This document shows positions 43,667-52,439 of a stretch of 64,000 bases of DNA, piece after piece (positions within the stretch are counted from its first letter, which is position 1; each line of letters starts with the position of its first letter). Made by a program: the position numbers and the translations under genes. The DNA is from Sphingopyxis macrogoltabida (GTDB lineage Bacteria > Pseudomonadota > Alphaproteobacteria > Sphingomonadales > Sphingomonadaceae). The stretch is taken from positions 4,219,001 through 4,283,000 of the forward strand of contig NZ_CP012700.1 in assembly GCF_001307295.1 (NCBI RefSeq). The letters are read 5' to 3'. Below the pieces are notes generated by a model, which was given only the letters and a program-made list of their open reading frames with translations, did not search any database and was not told the DNA's origin.

Positions 43667-44703
43667 TGGCGCGTCTCAACGCTTCCGAACTGGCGCAGCA
43701 TCTCGGCCGACAGGCCGAGGCGGTGTGCCGCCACTATCTGTCGAATGGGCGTAAACAGGGCAATTACTGGCAGGTTGGCGATGTCCGAAACACGGCTGGC
43801 CGCTCGATGTTCGTCCGGCTGCACGACAGCGTGAAAGGCGCTGCCGGTAAATGGCAGGACTCGGCCACGGGGGAATATGGCGATCTACTGGACGTGATCC
43901 GGGACTCGCTCGGTCTGATCGACTTCGCAGACGTTGCCGAAGAAGCCCGGCGCTTCCTCAGCCTGCCGCATCCTGAACCGCAGCCACCATGCCGTCCGTC
44001 CCGAACGCCAGCACCATCGGGATCATCCGAGGCCGCACGCCGCCTCTGGCGCATGACGCAGCCGCTGATCGGCAGTACCGCAGAAGCGTATTTACGCGGA
44101 CGCGGCATTACGGATTTACGCCAAGCCGCAAATCTGCGGTTCCATCCCAACTGCTACTGGCGGCCCGAGGACGATGGCCCAACGCAAGCATGGCCCGCCA
44201 TGATCGCCGCTGTCACCGACCTCGATGGCAGGATCACCGGCGCACACCGCACATGGCTGGCCCCGGATGGTTCCGGCAAGGCATCTGTCGATCCGCCGAG
44301 GAAGGCAATGGGCGACCTGCACGGACATGCAGTGCGTTTCGGTGATGCGCAGGATGTCATGGCAGCGGGGGAAGGTATCGAAACCATCCTGTCGCTGCGT
44401 CAGGCTCTGCCAACCATGCCGATGGTTTCCGCACTCTCGGCCGGACACCTCGCGGCCATCCTGTTCCCGCCGCACCTGCGCAGGCTCTATATCGTCCGCG
44501 ACAATGATCCGGCAGGTGACAGCGCACGCGATAGCCTGGTGGACCGGGCGCACGAGGTCGGGATCGAGGCCATCACGCTCTCGCCCCTGATGGGGGACTT
44601 CAACGAGGATCTTGCAACTCACGGGCTGGATGCCGTTCGGGCAGAGATCCGGGTGCAAATCGCTCCCGAGGATGTCAGCCACTTCATGGCTTCAAGTGCA
44701 TAG
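43666..44703 (+). CDS. Toprim domain protein (DUF7146 type, primase-like)
   Basis: A 345-residue protein whose ATG overlaps the preceding stop by one base. The N-terminal part resembles a CHC2-less primase region (VRLHDSVKGAAGKWQDSATGEYGDLLDVI). The Toprim domain is at about 220-320, with the glutamate in AAGEGIETILSL and the D-x-D in YIVRDNDPAGDSA. It probably primes or processes ICE DNA during transfer or replication. It is a constant neighbour of the giant helicase on such elements. Confidence 0.88.
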   Translation: MARLNASELAQHLGRQAEAVCRHYLSNGRKQGNYWQVGDVRNTAGRSMFVRLHDSVKGAAGKWQDSATGEYGDLLDVIRDSLGLIDFADVAEEARRFLSLPHPEPQPPCRPSRTPAPSGSSEAARRLWRMTQPLIGSTAEAYLRGRGITDLRQAANLRFHPNCYWRPEDDGPTQAWPAMIAAVTDLDGRITGAHRTWLAPDGSGKASVDPPRKAMGDLHGHAVRFGDAQDVMAAGEGIETILSLRQALPTMPMVSALSAGHLAAILFPPHLRRLYIVRDNDPAGDSARDSLVDRAHEVGIEAITLSPLMGDFNEDLATHGLDAVRAEIRVQIAPEDVSHFMASSA

Positions 44704-45010
44704 CCGGTACGGGGCCGTGATCGGGCCGTTCCGATCCTGTCATGCGCATAGGCTGCATCCTGTCATCAGCAGAGGACCGCGCCTTGGCCTTCCGAGAGGG
44801 CGATCGGCCCACAAACGCTCCGGTCAGGCAATGGCGGCGCCCGACTGATTTCCGTCGGCGGGCAAGCCCGCCTTTACAGCGCGAAACAAATCAGCCGGGC
44901 TTTGCCATCAAGGCCCTCGCCAGAGGCTCGCGCTGCCAGACCGGAGCGCCCGTGGGCTTTCGTCGCCATGAAGGCCGCGACGGTCGCGGTCCAACTGACG
45001 GAAGCATCCC
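44704..45010. other. Intergenic region with hairpin
   Basis: 307 bp without a gene. A perfect stem GGCGGGC/GCCCGCC at 44857-44872 with a 2-nt loop is followed by only three T residues, so it is a weak terminator or attenuator. Nothing else stands out. Confidence 0.45.
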
Positions 45011-45937
45011 ATGTACGCGCATGACGATTTCGAACCCGATCACAGCACGTCCCCGACCGGCCATGCCATCGAAGAACTCAAACTCTACGGCTACCGTCCC
45101 TCCGAAGACGAGGTCGATCCCCGGATCACACCCGAAGATCACGTTATCCAGGGCGCAGTCTCCGACATCTTCGACGCCCTGATTTCCACCATGGCCGACA
45201 CCAGCCTCGATTTCGACCTCGACGAGATCCTCTGGTCCACGGTCAACACCTTCCACCGCGCTGTCGGGCGGATCGAGACCAAACTCGACGATAACGAGCA
45301 GGCACAAAAGCGCCTTCAGCGCGAACAGGATGGCAGCGAGGTCAAATCCGTCCAGCTCGAAACCCTGATCGGCGCGGGCCAAAGTCTGATCGATCGCCGC
45401 GACAGCATGGAAACCTTCCGCGATACCGCCGCCGACCTCTATCTGCGCACCACCGGCACGCCCTGGTCGCAACGCTCCGGCTCACGGGTCAACCATCGCC
45501 AGATGACCTCGGCCATGATCGACAGCCGCGACTTCATCGCCGCCAAACGCCGGGCCGACAACGAGGTGCTGCTGCCCGCCGGACCGAAGATCGCCTTCTC
45601 GGGCGGTGACACCACCGATCACCGGACGATCTGGGCCAAGCTCGATCAGGTCCACGCCAAGCACCCGGACATGGTGCTGATGCACGGCGGATCGCCCAAG
45701 GGTGCGGAACGCATCGCGGCCACCTGGGCCAATAACCGCAAGGTCGCACAGGTCGCCTTCAAACCCGACTGGGCAAAACATGCCAAGGCAGCACCCTTCA
45801 AGCGCAACGACCAGATGCTCGGCATTATGCCAATCGGGGTCATCATTTTCCCCGGCACGGGCATTCAGGACAACCTGGCCGACAAGGCCCGCAAGATGGG
45901 CATCCCGGTCTATCGCTTCGGAACTGGCAGCGCGTGA
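45011..45937 (+). CDS. DUF2493 (SLOG-like) protein
   Basis: A 308-residue protein. The C-terminal third is the DUF2493 Rossmann-like domain: KIAFSGGDTTDHRTIWAKLDQVHAKHPDMVLMHGGSPKGAERIAATWA. The N-terminal half is helical and acidic. DUF2493 belongs to the SLOG nucleotide-binding superfamily, some members of which sense or cleave nucleotides. Its role on ICEs is unknown. Confidence 0.88.
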   Translation: MYAHDDFEPDHSTSPTGHAIEELKLYGYRPSEDEVDPRITPEDHVIQGAVSDIFDALISTMADTSLDFDLDEILWSTVNTFHRAVGRIETKLDDNEQAQKRLQREQDGSEVKSVQLETLIGAGQSLIDRRDSMETFRDTAADLYLRTTGTPWSQRSGSRVNHRQMTSAMIDSRDFIAAKRRADNEVLLPAGPKIAFSGGDTTDHRTIWAKLDQVHAKHPDMVLMHGGSPKGAERIAATWANNRKVAQVAFKPDWAKHAKAAPFKRNDQMLGIMPIGVIIFPGTGIQDNLADKARKMGIPVYRFGTGSA

Positions 45938-46087
45938 GCGCTGCCTTCCCACCTCATCATGAGCATGACGACAGCGCCCGCTGATCATTCCATGTCGCAC
46001 AGACAGGCAGATTTATGCTATATGTCGCAGTGCGCCATGGTGGTGGTGGAAGGCGCAACCGTCCAACCTTTGCACGGAGACACCACC

Positions 46088-46528
46088 ATGATCGTTCTCG
46101 GATTCCTCGTTTCCATCGCAGCCATTGGCACCATGTGTTGGCTTCTCTTCAATCTCACCGTATTCGCCCTGCCGTTCTTCATCGGCCTGAACACAGGCAG
46201 CTGGGCCTATGGCACGGGGGCTGGCTGGCTCGGCGGCATCGTCGTCGGTCTTCTCGCCGCCGGTCTGACACTGGCCGTCGGTCAGGGCCTGCTCATGCTG
46301 TTGCGCCCGCTCTGGGCGCGGCTGCTGATCACTCTGGCCTTCGTCGCTCCGGCGGGGATGGCCGGGTTCTATGCTACCCTCGGTATCGTTAAGCACATGA
46401 TGCCGTCTGAGACATGGCAACTTATCTTCTCGGTGATCGGAGCGATTGCGGTGGGCGTGACGGCTTTCCTGCGCGTTGCAGGCATGGCGGCAGCCGGTCC
46501 AGCGGATTGTAGTCTCACTCGTGCATGA
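46088..46528 (+). CDS. Small polytopic membrane protein
   Basis: A 146-residue protein with GGAG upstream of the ATG at 46088. Four likely membrane helices run at about residues 3-25, 30-60, 75-95 and 105-130 (IVLGFLVSIAAIGTM; GWLGGIVVGLLAAG; LLITLAFVAPAGM; LIFSVIGAIAVGV). The family is not recognised. Similar small membrane proteins are common ICE cargo. Confidence 0.7.
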   Translation: MIVLGFLVSIAAIGTMCWLLFNLTVFALPFFIGLNTGSWAYGTGAGWLGGIVVGLLAAGLTLAVGQGLLMLLRPLWARLLITLAFVAPAGMAGFYATLGIVKHMMPSETWQLIFSVIGAIAVGVTAFLRVAGMAAAGPADCSLTRA

Positions 46529-46784
46529 AATGCCGAGCTTAGTTGCGAGGAATACATAGCAGCCCCAAGTGGTTAGTTCCCGCAGCATATCTGCGCGACC
46601 GCTTCTTTGCCGTTCGCAGGCCATAGCGTCCGCTCGATAGCAGACCTTAACCTTCTGGTGCATTCGGGGCGTCATCGCCTCAGCAACCGAGTTTTGCGCA
46701 TTTCAAATAGTTGCCCTTCAAGACGTTTTCGCTGGCGGCTGCATCACGAACGAAGAACTTGCGCAGGTATACCCATTTGCGGGC

Positions 46785-47438
46785 CTAGACTCGCTCTGCC
46801 ACGAAGCGGCTGATCTCAGCGATCATATTTTTCACATCATCCTTGCTGAATTGATCGTTCTGACCATGGGCGGCCTTGTTCCGAAGGTCCGCGAGCGCAG
46901 TCACCTGTTTTTGCACGAGAACATTGTATCGGCCTGCCTTCGTAAGATCGCTGTTCATCTTGTCCAGCTTCCCATGGACAATACCTTCCTCGTCGCACAT
47001 CTGGCGAATCGTAGTTTCAAGAACCACCCCAGCGATCACAGCAGCGGCAGGATGATAGCCGCTGTTCAGCAACTCCGTAGCTTGATCCAACTCACTATCG
47101 AACACCTCTGCTTGGATCAGTGACCGTGCCGAACTACAATATCCTCCGGCATAGTCTTCCTTCGCACCAGCTATCAGTGATTTGAGGTTGATCAATATCT
47201 GAGCATTTGTGCCGTAATTGCCCTTCTCATTTGAGGTGAAAGCTTTGTAATGTTCAGATTGTTCTCCACAGGCGAGAGCCAGTAGATTCTTCGCTTTGGC
47301 TTTCCACGCTAGATAGAGGTCGTTGTCGACATAATCGCCATCGGACATGGCACCCTGCCGATGCTGTTTTGTCGCTTCCAGGTCCACAGCCTGACATAAT
47401 AATTCGTCGAAACGCCTAAGCAGCTTGTTATTAATCAC
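46785..47438 (-). CDS. HEPN-like protein, candidate defence gene
   Basis: A 217-residue protein. The C-terminal helical region contains RNKAAH, an R-x4-H motif as in HEPN ribonucleases, preceded by YHPAAAVIAGVVLETTIRQMCDEEG, a DUF4145-like helix pair. It is transcribed against its neighbours and sits in a patch with lower GC (about 46.55-47.5 kb), so it was probably acquired separately. A lone HEPN gene in an ICE cargo site suggests phage defence or a toxin, but no antitoxin is seen. Confidence 0.7.
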   Translation of the reverse strand: MINNKLLRRFDELLCQAVDLEATKQHRQGAMSDGDYVDNDLYLAWKAKAKNLLALACGEQSEHYKAFTSNEKGNYGTNAQILINLKSLIAGAKEDYAGGYCSSARSLIQAEVFDSELDQATELLNSGYHPAAAVIAGVVLETTIRQMCDEEGIVHGKLDKMNSDLTKAGRYNVLVQKQVTALADLRNKAAHGQNDQFSKDDVKNMIAEISRFVAERV

Positions 47439-48235
47439 CGCGGCCTCCCCCTAATTGCACTAAAGGCAATTTTATGAACAAACTGGTCGAACAAGCATAG
47501 TCCGATCTTGTTAGATCATAACCTAAACCCGCCAGTTCCCATCCCGCCAAAAGCAGATATTGTGCACCGCCGCAGCAAGCGGCCCGCATAGCTGCCCTAC
47601 CTTGGGCGTGGCAGGTTCTCTACGTCTTACGGCAACCTACCCTGCGGACGGGAACCTTGCACGCACCTGAACCGGAATGATCCGCTGATGGCGACCAGAA
47701 GCGGGTGCGGATCATTCCATCTTCGTCAGGAAAATGGTGGCAGACAGCGACCAGGCATCGGATCAGCTTGAGGCACAGATGCGGCCCATAGGAGCGCAGA
47801 ACGGGGAGCACCAGCGTTTGCGGACTGACCAGAACCCGGTTGGGGCAATGCCGGTAAAACAGTCGGGAAGATAGATGCGCATGCCAGAGACGCAGAGCGA
47901 CAGGCAAGGCCGGTGTTTCCGTCTGGTCATAATGATGGGGCCTCAAGATTGCCACCTCTCCGTTCAGCCCCCCGTGTCTCGACCGCTCCAAACGGCCTCT
48001 TCAATGGCCTGATCTGGCCGAAGAACAGCGCGATGCGCTTCGACCGCTTTAGCGCAACAGCGTCGTCACAACTTTCTTCCCCTGACGGCAGAGCCGCCAT
48101 TCCGCGCGGAACAAGAAAGTTTCTCCTGTGCGGTCCAGCCCCCAAAGGGGGGTGCGCCAGCGTTCGTCTCCGGCCGGTCGATCGCCATAGAGGCCGCAAT
48201 GGTGCGGGCTCGGAAACGGAAAACGGAGACTTAAA
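47439..48235. other. Long region without a trusted gene
   Basis: About 800 bp. A reading frame of 123 codons (47620-47991, minus) has no credible features and was not accepted. A perfect 12-bp inverted repeat GGAATGATCCGC (47674-47685) and GCGGATCATTCC (47707-47718) is the main structure. The last 150 bp are the leader of the DUF736 gene and end GGAGACTTAAA before its ATG. Confidence 0.5.
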
Positions 48236-48562
48236 ATGGCAACCATCGGCACCTTCAAGAAGACCGGCTCGAACGAATTCACCGGCGAAATCGTCACCCT
48301 CAGCGTCCAGGCCAAGGGCGTGCGCATCGTTCCCGACCTGCGCGCCACCGGCGAGAACGCCCCCAGCCACCGGGTTCTGGTCGGCCGCGCCGAGATCGGT
48401 GCCGCCTGGTCCAAGCGCTCCAACGAGGGCCGCGACTATCTGGGCCTCAAGCTGGACGATCCGAGCTTCAACGCTCCGATCTACGCCAACCTCTTCGATG
48501 ACGAAGAAGGCGAAACCTTCTCCCTCATCTGGTCCCGCCCCAACGGTCGCCGCGGCGACTAA
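48236..48562 (+). CDS. DUF736 family protein (first copy)
   Basis: A 108-residue protein opening MATIGTFKKTGSNEFTGEI, with GAAWSKRSNEGRDYLGLKLDDPSF in the centre and a C-terminal FSLIWSRPNGRR. This is the full DUF736 pattern. These small, abundant ICE and plasmid proteins have no proven function. A second, divergent copy lies at 55579. A bidirectional terminator follows. Confidence 0.92.
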   Translation: MATIGTFKKTGSNEFTGEIVTLSVQAKGVRIVPDLRATGENAPSHRVLVGRAEIGAAWSKRSNEGRDYLGLKLDDPSFNAPIYANLFDDEEGETFSLIWSRPNGRRGD

Positions 48563-48572
48563 GGCGCGGCAC

Positions 48573-48602
48573 AAAGGCCCCGACCGCAAGGCCGGGGCCT
48601 TT
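48573..48602. terminator. Bidirectional terminator between DUF736 and hipA
   Basis: AAAGGCCCCG (48573-48582) and CGGGGCCTTT (48593-48602) form a perfect 10-bp stem with A-rich and T-rich outer ends, so it can stop transcription from both the DUF736 gene and the convergent hipA. Confidence 0.8.
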
Positions 48603-48657
48603 CTCGTGCCCGCGGGAAAGCCGTCACGCCACCGCGCCCTGCCGTGTTTGGCACGGA

Positions 48658-49905
48658 TCAGTCGTTTAGGATCGGAATCATGGTTTTCACATGGGCGTCG
48701 ATCCGTTCCAGCACGGGCGGCGGGACCACTTCGCGCTCCGGCAGCGTCCACCATTTTGCATCGATCTGCTTCACCGTTTCGGCAACCGCCCTCAGGACAG
48801 CAGGCTCGGGCAGCCTAGCCCTATTGGAAAACGCCTTCCATCGGGCCGGAGTCAGGCCCTTGAAGACACGCTCGCCGCCCAGAGACAGCGCAAGCCCATC
48901 GGCGGGAATATAGGGAACGGTCGAAAGCATGTCATAGATCGGGGCAAGCGCCGGCGTGTCGCCACTTCCCGGATAGATCAGCGACCAGTTCTTGAGATGC
49001 ATATCGCCATTGCCCATGACCACCGAGAATGTCAGCCGCCGGACAAAATCCAGCGCGGCGAACGGCGAGATTGCCACGTTCAGGGCAGATGCGATGTCGT
49101 GGGAAGCGGCGCCATCATATTTACGTGCTGGATACAGGCCAAAAACCTGCGCGAAATCTTCGATATGGATGCGTTGCCCATCTGCTCCACGGTCAAAGCG
49201 TCGAACGAGCAAAACCAGACCTTCTGCAAGCATCTCAAATTCCTCGGGAATGCCCTCGAACTGGTCTCTGCTGACCAGTTCGCGTGCGGGCACGTCCATG
49301 CCGATCGCTTCGGCAAGCGCGAGATTTGCGAACTCGTTCTCCGACACGCCCGGGAAGGCGGTCGAGGGGAATTTTGCAATATACTGCCCCTGGTCATCGC
49401 CGAGCGGCAGGGTCAGTCCACCGCCCTTGCCGGTGTTCTTCATCACCGAGAGCTTCATCTGCACGCCTGCCAGTGAGAAGCGGGCCTTGGGCTGGCCTTG
49501 CATGGGTGCCGCTCCGATACCGGGTTGCCCTTCACTCGGCAGCACGCGCACAGCCCCCGGCAAGTCCGCGCCAAGGGTGGCCAAGAGGTCGAAATCGTTA
49601 CCCGGTCGCACATTGCCCGCGTGATGCTTTTCCATCGCATCGCGCAATCTGTCTTCGGGCAGCAGGTTGGCAAAGAAAGGTGGCAGGCTGCCAGCGACAG
49701 GGCGCGGATCCTTGCGCAAGCCCCCCGATGCCGCGCGCAGGGACAGGCTCAGAACCGGAAAGCCGCCGGTCGCGCGATAGGCGGGATCAAGGCTGAAGGC
49801 GTTGAAATCACCCGGCGTCCTAACGATCGTGCCGACCTTCGTATTGTTCAGGAACACATCGAGCGAAGTGATGATCTCAGCGGTACGGGCTTCTGTCATC
49901 GTCAC
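48658..49905 (-). CDS. hipA: HipA-family serine/threonine kinase toxin
   Basis: A 415-residue HipA. The N-terminal couple_hipA domain (LDVFLNNTKVGTIVR...LLPEDRLRDAM) precedes the kinase part with SLAGVQMKLSV, ARELVSRDQFEGIPEEFEMLAEGLVLLVRRFDR, the catalytic GNGDMHLKNWSLIY and the metal-binding DMLST. HipA phosphorylates aminoacyl-tRNA synthetases and induces dormancy. It overlaps hipB by 29 bp. Confidence 0.92.
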   Translation of the reverse strand: MTMTEARTAEIITSLDVFLNNTKVGTIVRTPGDFNAFSLDPAYRATGGFPVLSLSLRAASGGLRKDPRPVAGSLPPFFANLLPEDRLRDAMEKHHAGNVRPGNDFDLLATLGADLPGAVRVLPSEGQPGIGAAPMQGQPKARFSLAGVQMKLSVMKNTGKGGGLTLPLGDDQGQYIAKFPSTAFPGVSENEFANLALAEAIGMDVPARELVSRDQFEGIPEEFEMLAEGLVLLVRRFDRGADGQRIHIEDFAQVFGLYPARKYDGAASHDIASALNVAISPFAALDFVRRLTFSVVMGNGDMHLKNWSLIYPGSGDTPALAPIYDMLSTVPYIPADGLALSLGGERVFKGLTPARWKAFSNRARLPEPAVLRAVAETVKQIDAKWWTLPEREVVPPPVLERIDAHVKTMIPILND

Positions 49906-50197
49906 TCTCCGGTTGTGGGCTGAAGGCGGGCTGATCGTCCTCGGACTCGGGGCGCAGAAGCGCTTCGATGGCGGGCACCATCACCTGCGGGACCAGCATC
50001 ATTTCCAGACCAAGCGCCCGGGCGATGTTGATCAATGTCGTGGTGCGTGCGGCCGCGGCCCCCGTCTCGATATCCCGGTAGCGTGGCCGCGAAATGCCGG
50101 CGAGATCGGCCACTTGTCCCTGGGTCATACCCATGGACAGCCTGGCACGGCGAAAATGGTCGCCGACCAACCCTAGCGTTTCTTCCTCTGACTTCAT
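49877..50197 (-). CDS. hipB: HipB-like XRE antitoxin
   Basis: A 106-residue protein with an HTH at about residues 12-66 (MTQGQVADLAGISRPRYRDIETG). A C-terminal acidic tail (PESEDDQPAFSPQPESDDD) probably contacts HipA. It represses its own operon in known systems. GATCA/TGATC arms (50212-50234) upstream are a candidate operator. Confidence 0.88.
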   Translation of the reverse strand: MKSEEETLGLVGDHFRRARLSMGMTQGQVADLAGISRPRYRDIETGAAAARTTTLINIARALGLEMMLVPQVMVPAIEALLRPESEDDQPAFSPQPESDDDRSPYR

Positions 50198-50507
50198 GTG
50201 GAACCCTTAAGGATCATTCATAATAATATTGATCTGAATAGGTATCACACCTCCCAGAATTTGCAATGGATTTGATCCGCAAACATGTCACTTCGCGTTC
50301 AGGAGATATGTTTAGGGATCACTTTTACCAGATCGCGACCGAGCACCTCTGCAGGTGCTGCGCCTGCACAGAGAAACCGAATCAGGCCTGTGATGTGCTG
50401 CTTTGTAGAAGCATCGCCATCGCCAGTTTCGTAGAAATCATGTGGCGCATCGCACAAGAACGACTAAAATAGCCGTAGTTCTGGAATGCGCGCCGGTCGC
50501 GATGGGA
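50198..50507. other. hipBA promoter region and spacer
   Basis: About 310 bp. Inverted GATCA...TGATC arms at 50212-50234 lie 15-37 bp upstream of hipB and may be its operator. A 68-codon frame at 50266 lacks a good ribosome binding site and was not accepted. Confidence 0.4.
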
Positions 50508-50527
50508 GGTGATCATGCATGATCACC
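50508..50527. promoter_or_regulatory. 20-bp perfect palindrome over the start of the HTH gene
   Basis: GGTGATCATG followed by CATGATCACC is fully self-complementary. It covers the end of the GGGAGG ribosome binding site and the ATG at 50519. A dimeric HTH protein could bind it as DNA, or the mRNA could fold over the start site. Confidence 0.65.
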
Positions 50528-50770
50528 GCTCGACAGTCGCGGGCCGCACGCGCGTTACTGGGTTGGACGCAGGAGACGCTCGCTGACAAGGCCCGAATAT
50601 CGCTGACTGCCCTGAAGCGCCTCGAGTCCGAGAGCCGGCTCGAGGTGTATGAGACAACGCGTGATCAGGTGCGGCGGGCGCTTGAAGCAGCAGGGATCGT
50701 TCTCCTGTCCACGGATCGCGGGCAAGGAGTGTTGTTGGTTCATGATCAGGACGAGAAAAGATACTCGTAA
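50519..50770 (+). CDS. Small XRE-type HTH regulator
   Basis: An 83-residue protein almost wholly made of one HTH domain (ARALLGWTQETLADKARISLTALKRLESESR). The short tail reads AAGIVLLSTDRGQGVLL, common in small ICE regulators. The palindrome at its start suggests autoregulation. It is the first of a rightward regulator series before repA. Confidence 0.85.
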   Translation: MITARQSRAARALLGWTQETLADKARISLTALKRLESESRLEVYETTRDQVRRALEAAGIVLLSTDRGQGVLLVHDQDEKRYS

Positions 50771-50833
50771 AGCCATGATGCCTGGTTGGCGCGGGTTGAA
50801 CTGTCGACGCGCCGATGACACCGCCTGTGTGAT

Positions 50834-51121
50834 ATGGTGACACCCGACATGACATCTGCGCTCATGCCCTTCGATGACATCGCACCTGTCGGGGACAAGC
50901 TGACCGAATATGACCGGGCGCATGTAAAGCTCTACATGCGCTTGCTTGACGCTGCCACTGATGGTGCGGAGTGGACCGAAGCCGTCAATGTTCTGTTCGG
51001 TATCGACCCTGTTCTGGAACCAGAGCGTGCCCGAAATGTTCACGACAGCCACCTGTCCCGCGCGCGATGGATGACAAAGAGCGGCTATCGCCAGCTGCTG
51101 CGTCATCCAGATCGGAACTGA
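50834..51121 (+). CDS. DUF2285-like small DNA-binding protein
   Basis: A 95-residue protein with LTEYDRAHVKLYMRLLDAATDGAEWTEA and a C-terminal HDSHLSRARWMTKSGYRQLL block common in ICE DUF2285-type proteins. It is thought to be a regulator near rep/par loci; evidence is context only. An alternative start is ATG 50849. Confidence 0.7.
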   Translation: MVTPDMTSALMPFDDIAPVGDKLTEYDRAHVKLYMRLLDAATDGAEWTEAVNVLFGIDPVLEPERARNVHDSHLSRARWMTKSGYRQLLRHPDRN

Positions 51122-51248
51122 CCTTACCGCCGTTACGCCAGCGATGCCCTGAGAGCATCGCCTCATGTTTTCGTCTCGGCTTCCATCGCGGGAGAAGCGC
51201 CGCAATCTTCTCAAGCTCCACCTGTGCGGTTTCAACCAGGAGCGGAGC

Positions 51249-52014
51249 ATGAAGCCGGATACATCCCGCTGGCGCGATCAGGACCAGTATGAATTCTACG
51301 ATGACCTTCCCGTTGAGGGCGTCGCCTGGGAATGTCTGCGCCGTAGTGCTGCTTATCAAGCCAGCTTCGATGATATCGTAGCGCAAGGCGACAGAGACCT
51401 TCCCCTTTCGGATGATGACCAGGAACTCTGGGGGTTGCGATTTCCCGGCAGACCCCAGGCTTTCTGCTCTCGATCAACCCGTGATCTGGTCGCCCGTCGC
51501 CAATCCGGACATGCTGATACTCGGAACGGCCCCAGATTTTCTCCGACCATCACCCTCCGCGTTATCCGTCGATATTGCTGACGGCATCCGCGGACCAGAA
51601 GGTGCATATGGCATTTGCGGCGCCAGGGACGGCGTTCAATATCTGATCCTCGCCGAAACCAGTGCTGATGCGCAGCCAGCGCTCATCCTGCCTCTGGATG
51701 GCGATCTGCCGGATCGGCTCGAAGCCATTCTCAGGCTATGGCAAATGCTGGCCGCGAAGCCCGTGCGCCGCGATTCCAGAATGACGCCATATCAGCGCCG
51801 ACGCTTCCGCTTGATGATGCAGGCTGCGGACGGAAACGCCAATCACGCGACCTATCGTGAAATTGCCATCGCTATCTACGGAGAGGCGCGTGTTCGTTCA
51901 GAGCCCTGGAAGACATCTGCTTTGCGCGCTTCTGTTATCGCCCTTGTCCGTTCCGCTGCTGCGCTGATCGATGGCGGCTACCGAGATCTTTTGCACCATC
52001 GTCGCAAACCCTGA
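51249..52014 (+). pseudogene. DUF6499/DUF2285 transcriptional regulator, frameshifted
   Basis: The N-terminal part (RWRDQDQYEFYDDLPVEGVAWECLRR, to ELWGLRFP) is in one frame. The rest (ADPRLSALDQPVIW... to a C-terminal RFRLMMQAADGNANHATYREIAIAIYG DUF2285 domain) is in the +1 frame. One extra base near 51448 in TTTCCCGGCAGACC breaks it; removal gives one continuous 254-residue protein. It could be a real mutation or a sequence error. GGAG precedes the ATG at 51249. Confidence 0.75.
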
Positions 52015-52150
52015 CGCTGTCGCCTGATCGGGGGTGAGGATTTGCCCCCTGCAATCTTCCTCATCCCCCATACCGCAGCGTCTTCGCCACCGTGCGCATG
52101 TCATGCCGTTGATCGTCAGCGGCATCCTGCACAACCACGGAGGCCACCTC

Positions 52151-52432
52151 ATGCGACCTGATCTCGCCGCCTTGCCGCCACGCTACCTGCGCACCAAGGA
52201 AGCCGCTGACTTCCTCAGCCTTTCCGCACGGACTTTGGAAAAGCACCGGACCTATGGAACCGGGCCGGCCTATCACAAACTCGGCGGTCGCGTGGTCTAT
52301 TCGGTCGAGGATCTCGCAGCCTGGGTTGCGCGCGGGGCGGTGACATCAACGTCTGATCCACGTGGACAGGTTCTCCCGGCCAAACCTCTTCCGCAGGCCG
52401 CATTCACGTCACCCAAGCGTATCACGCGCTGA
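52151..52432 (+). CDS. HTH (MerR/AlpA-like) DNA-binding protein
   Basis: A 93-residue protein. The HTH_17 domain covers about 10-60 (PRYLRTKEAADFLSLSARTLEKHRTYGTGPAYHKLGGRVVYSVEDLAAWV). Such proteins act as excisionases or activators of ICE and plasmid rep genes. It lies 7 bp upstream of repA. A low-complexity tail follows the domain. Confidence 0.88.
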   Translation: MRPDLAALPPRYLRTKEAADFLSLSARTLEKHRTYGTGPAYHKLGGRVVYSVEDLAAWVARGAVTSTSDPRGQVLPAKPLPQAAFTSPKRITR

Positions 52433-52439
52433 CCGGCTG

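Noticed and set aside
47620..47991. Possible 123-codon gene on the minus strand
   Set aside because: No ribosome site of note, unusual composition, no motif, and it spans the 12-bp inverted repeat.
50266..50472. Possible 68-codon gene between hipB and the HTH regulator
   Set aside because: Weak start region, no family features, and the region is better explained as promoter DNA.
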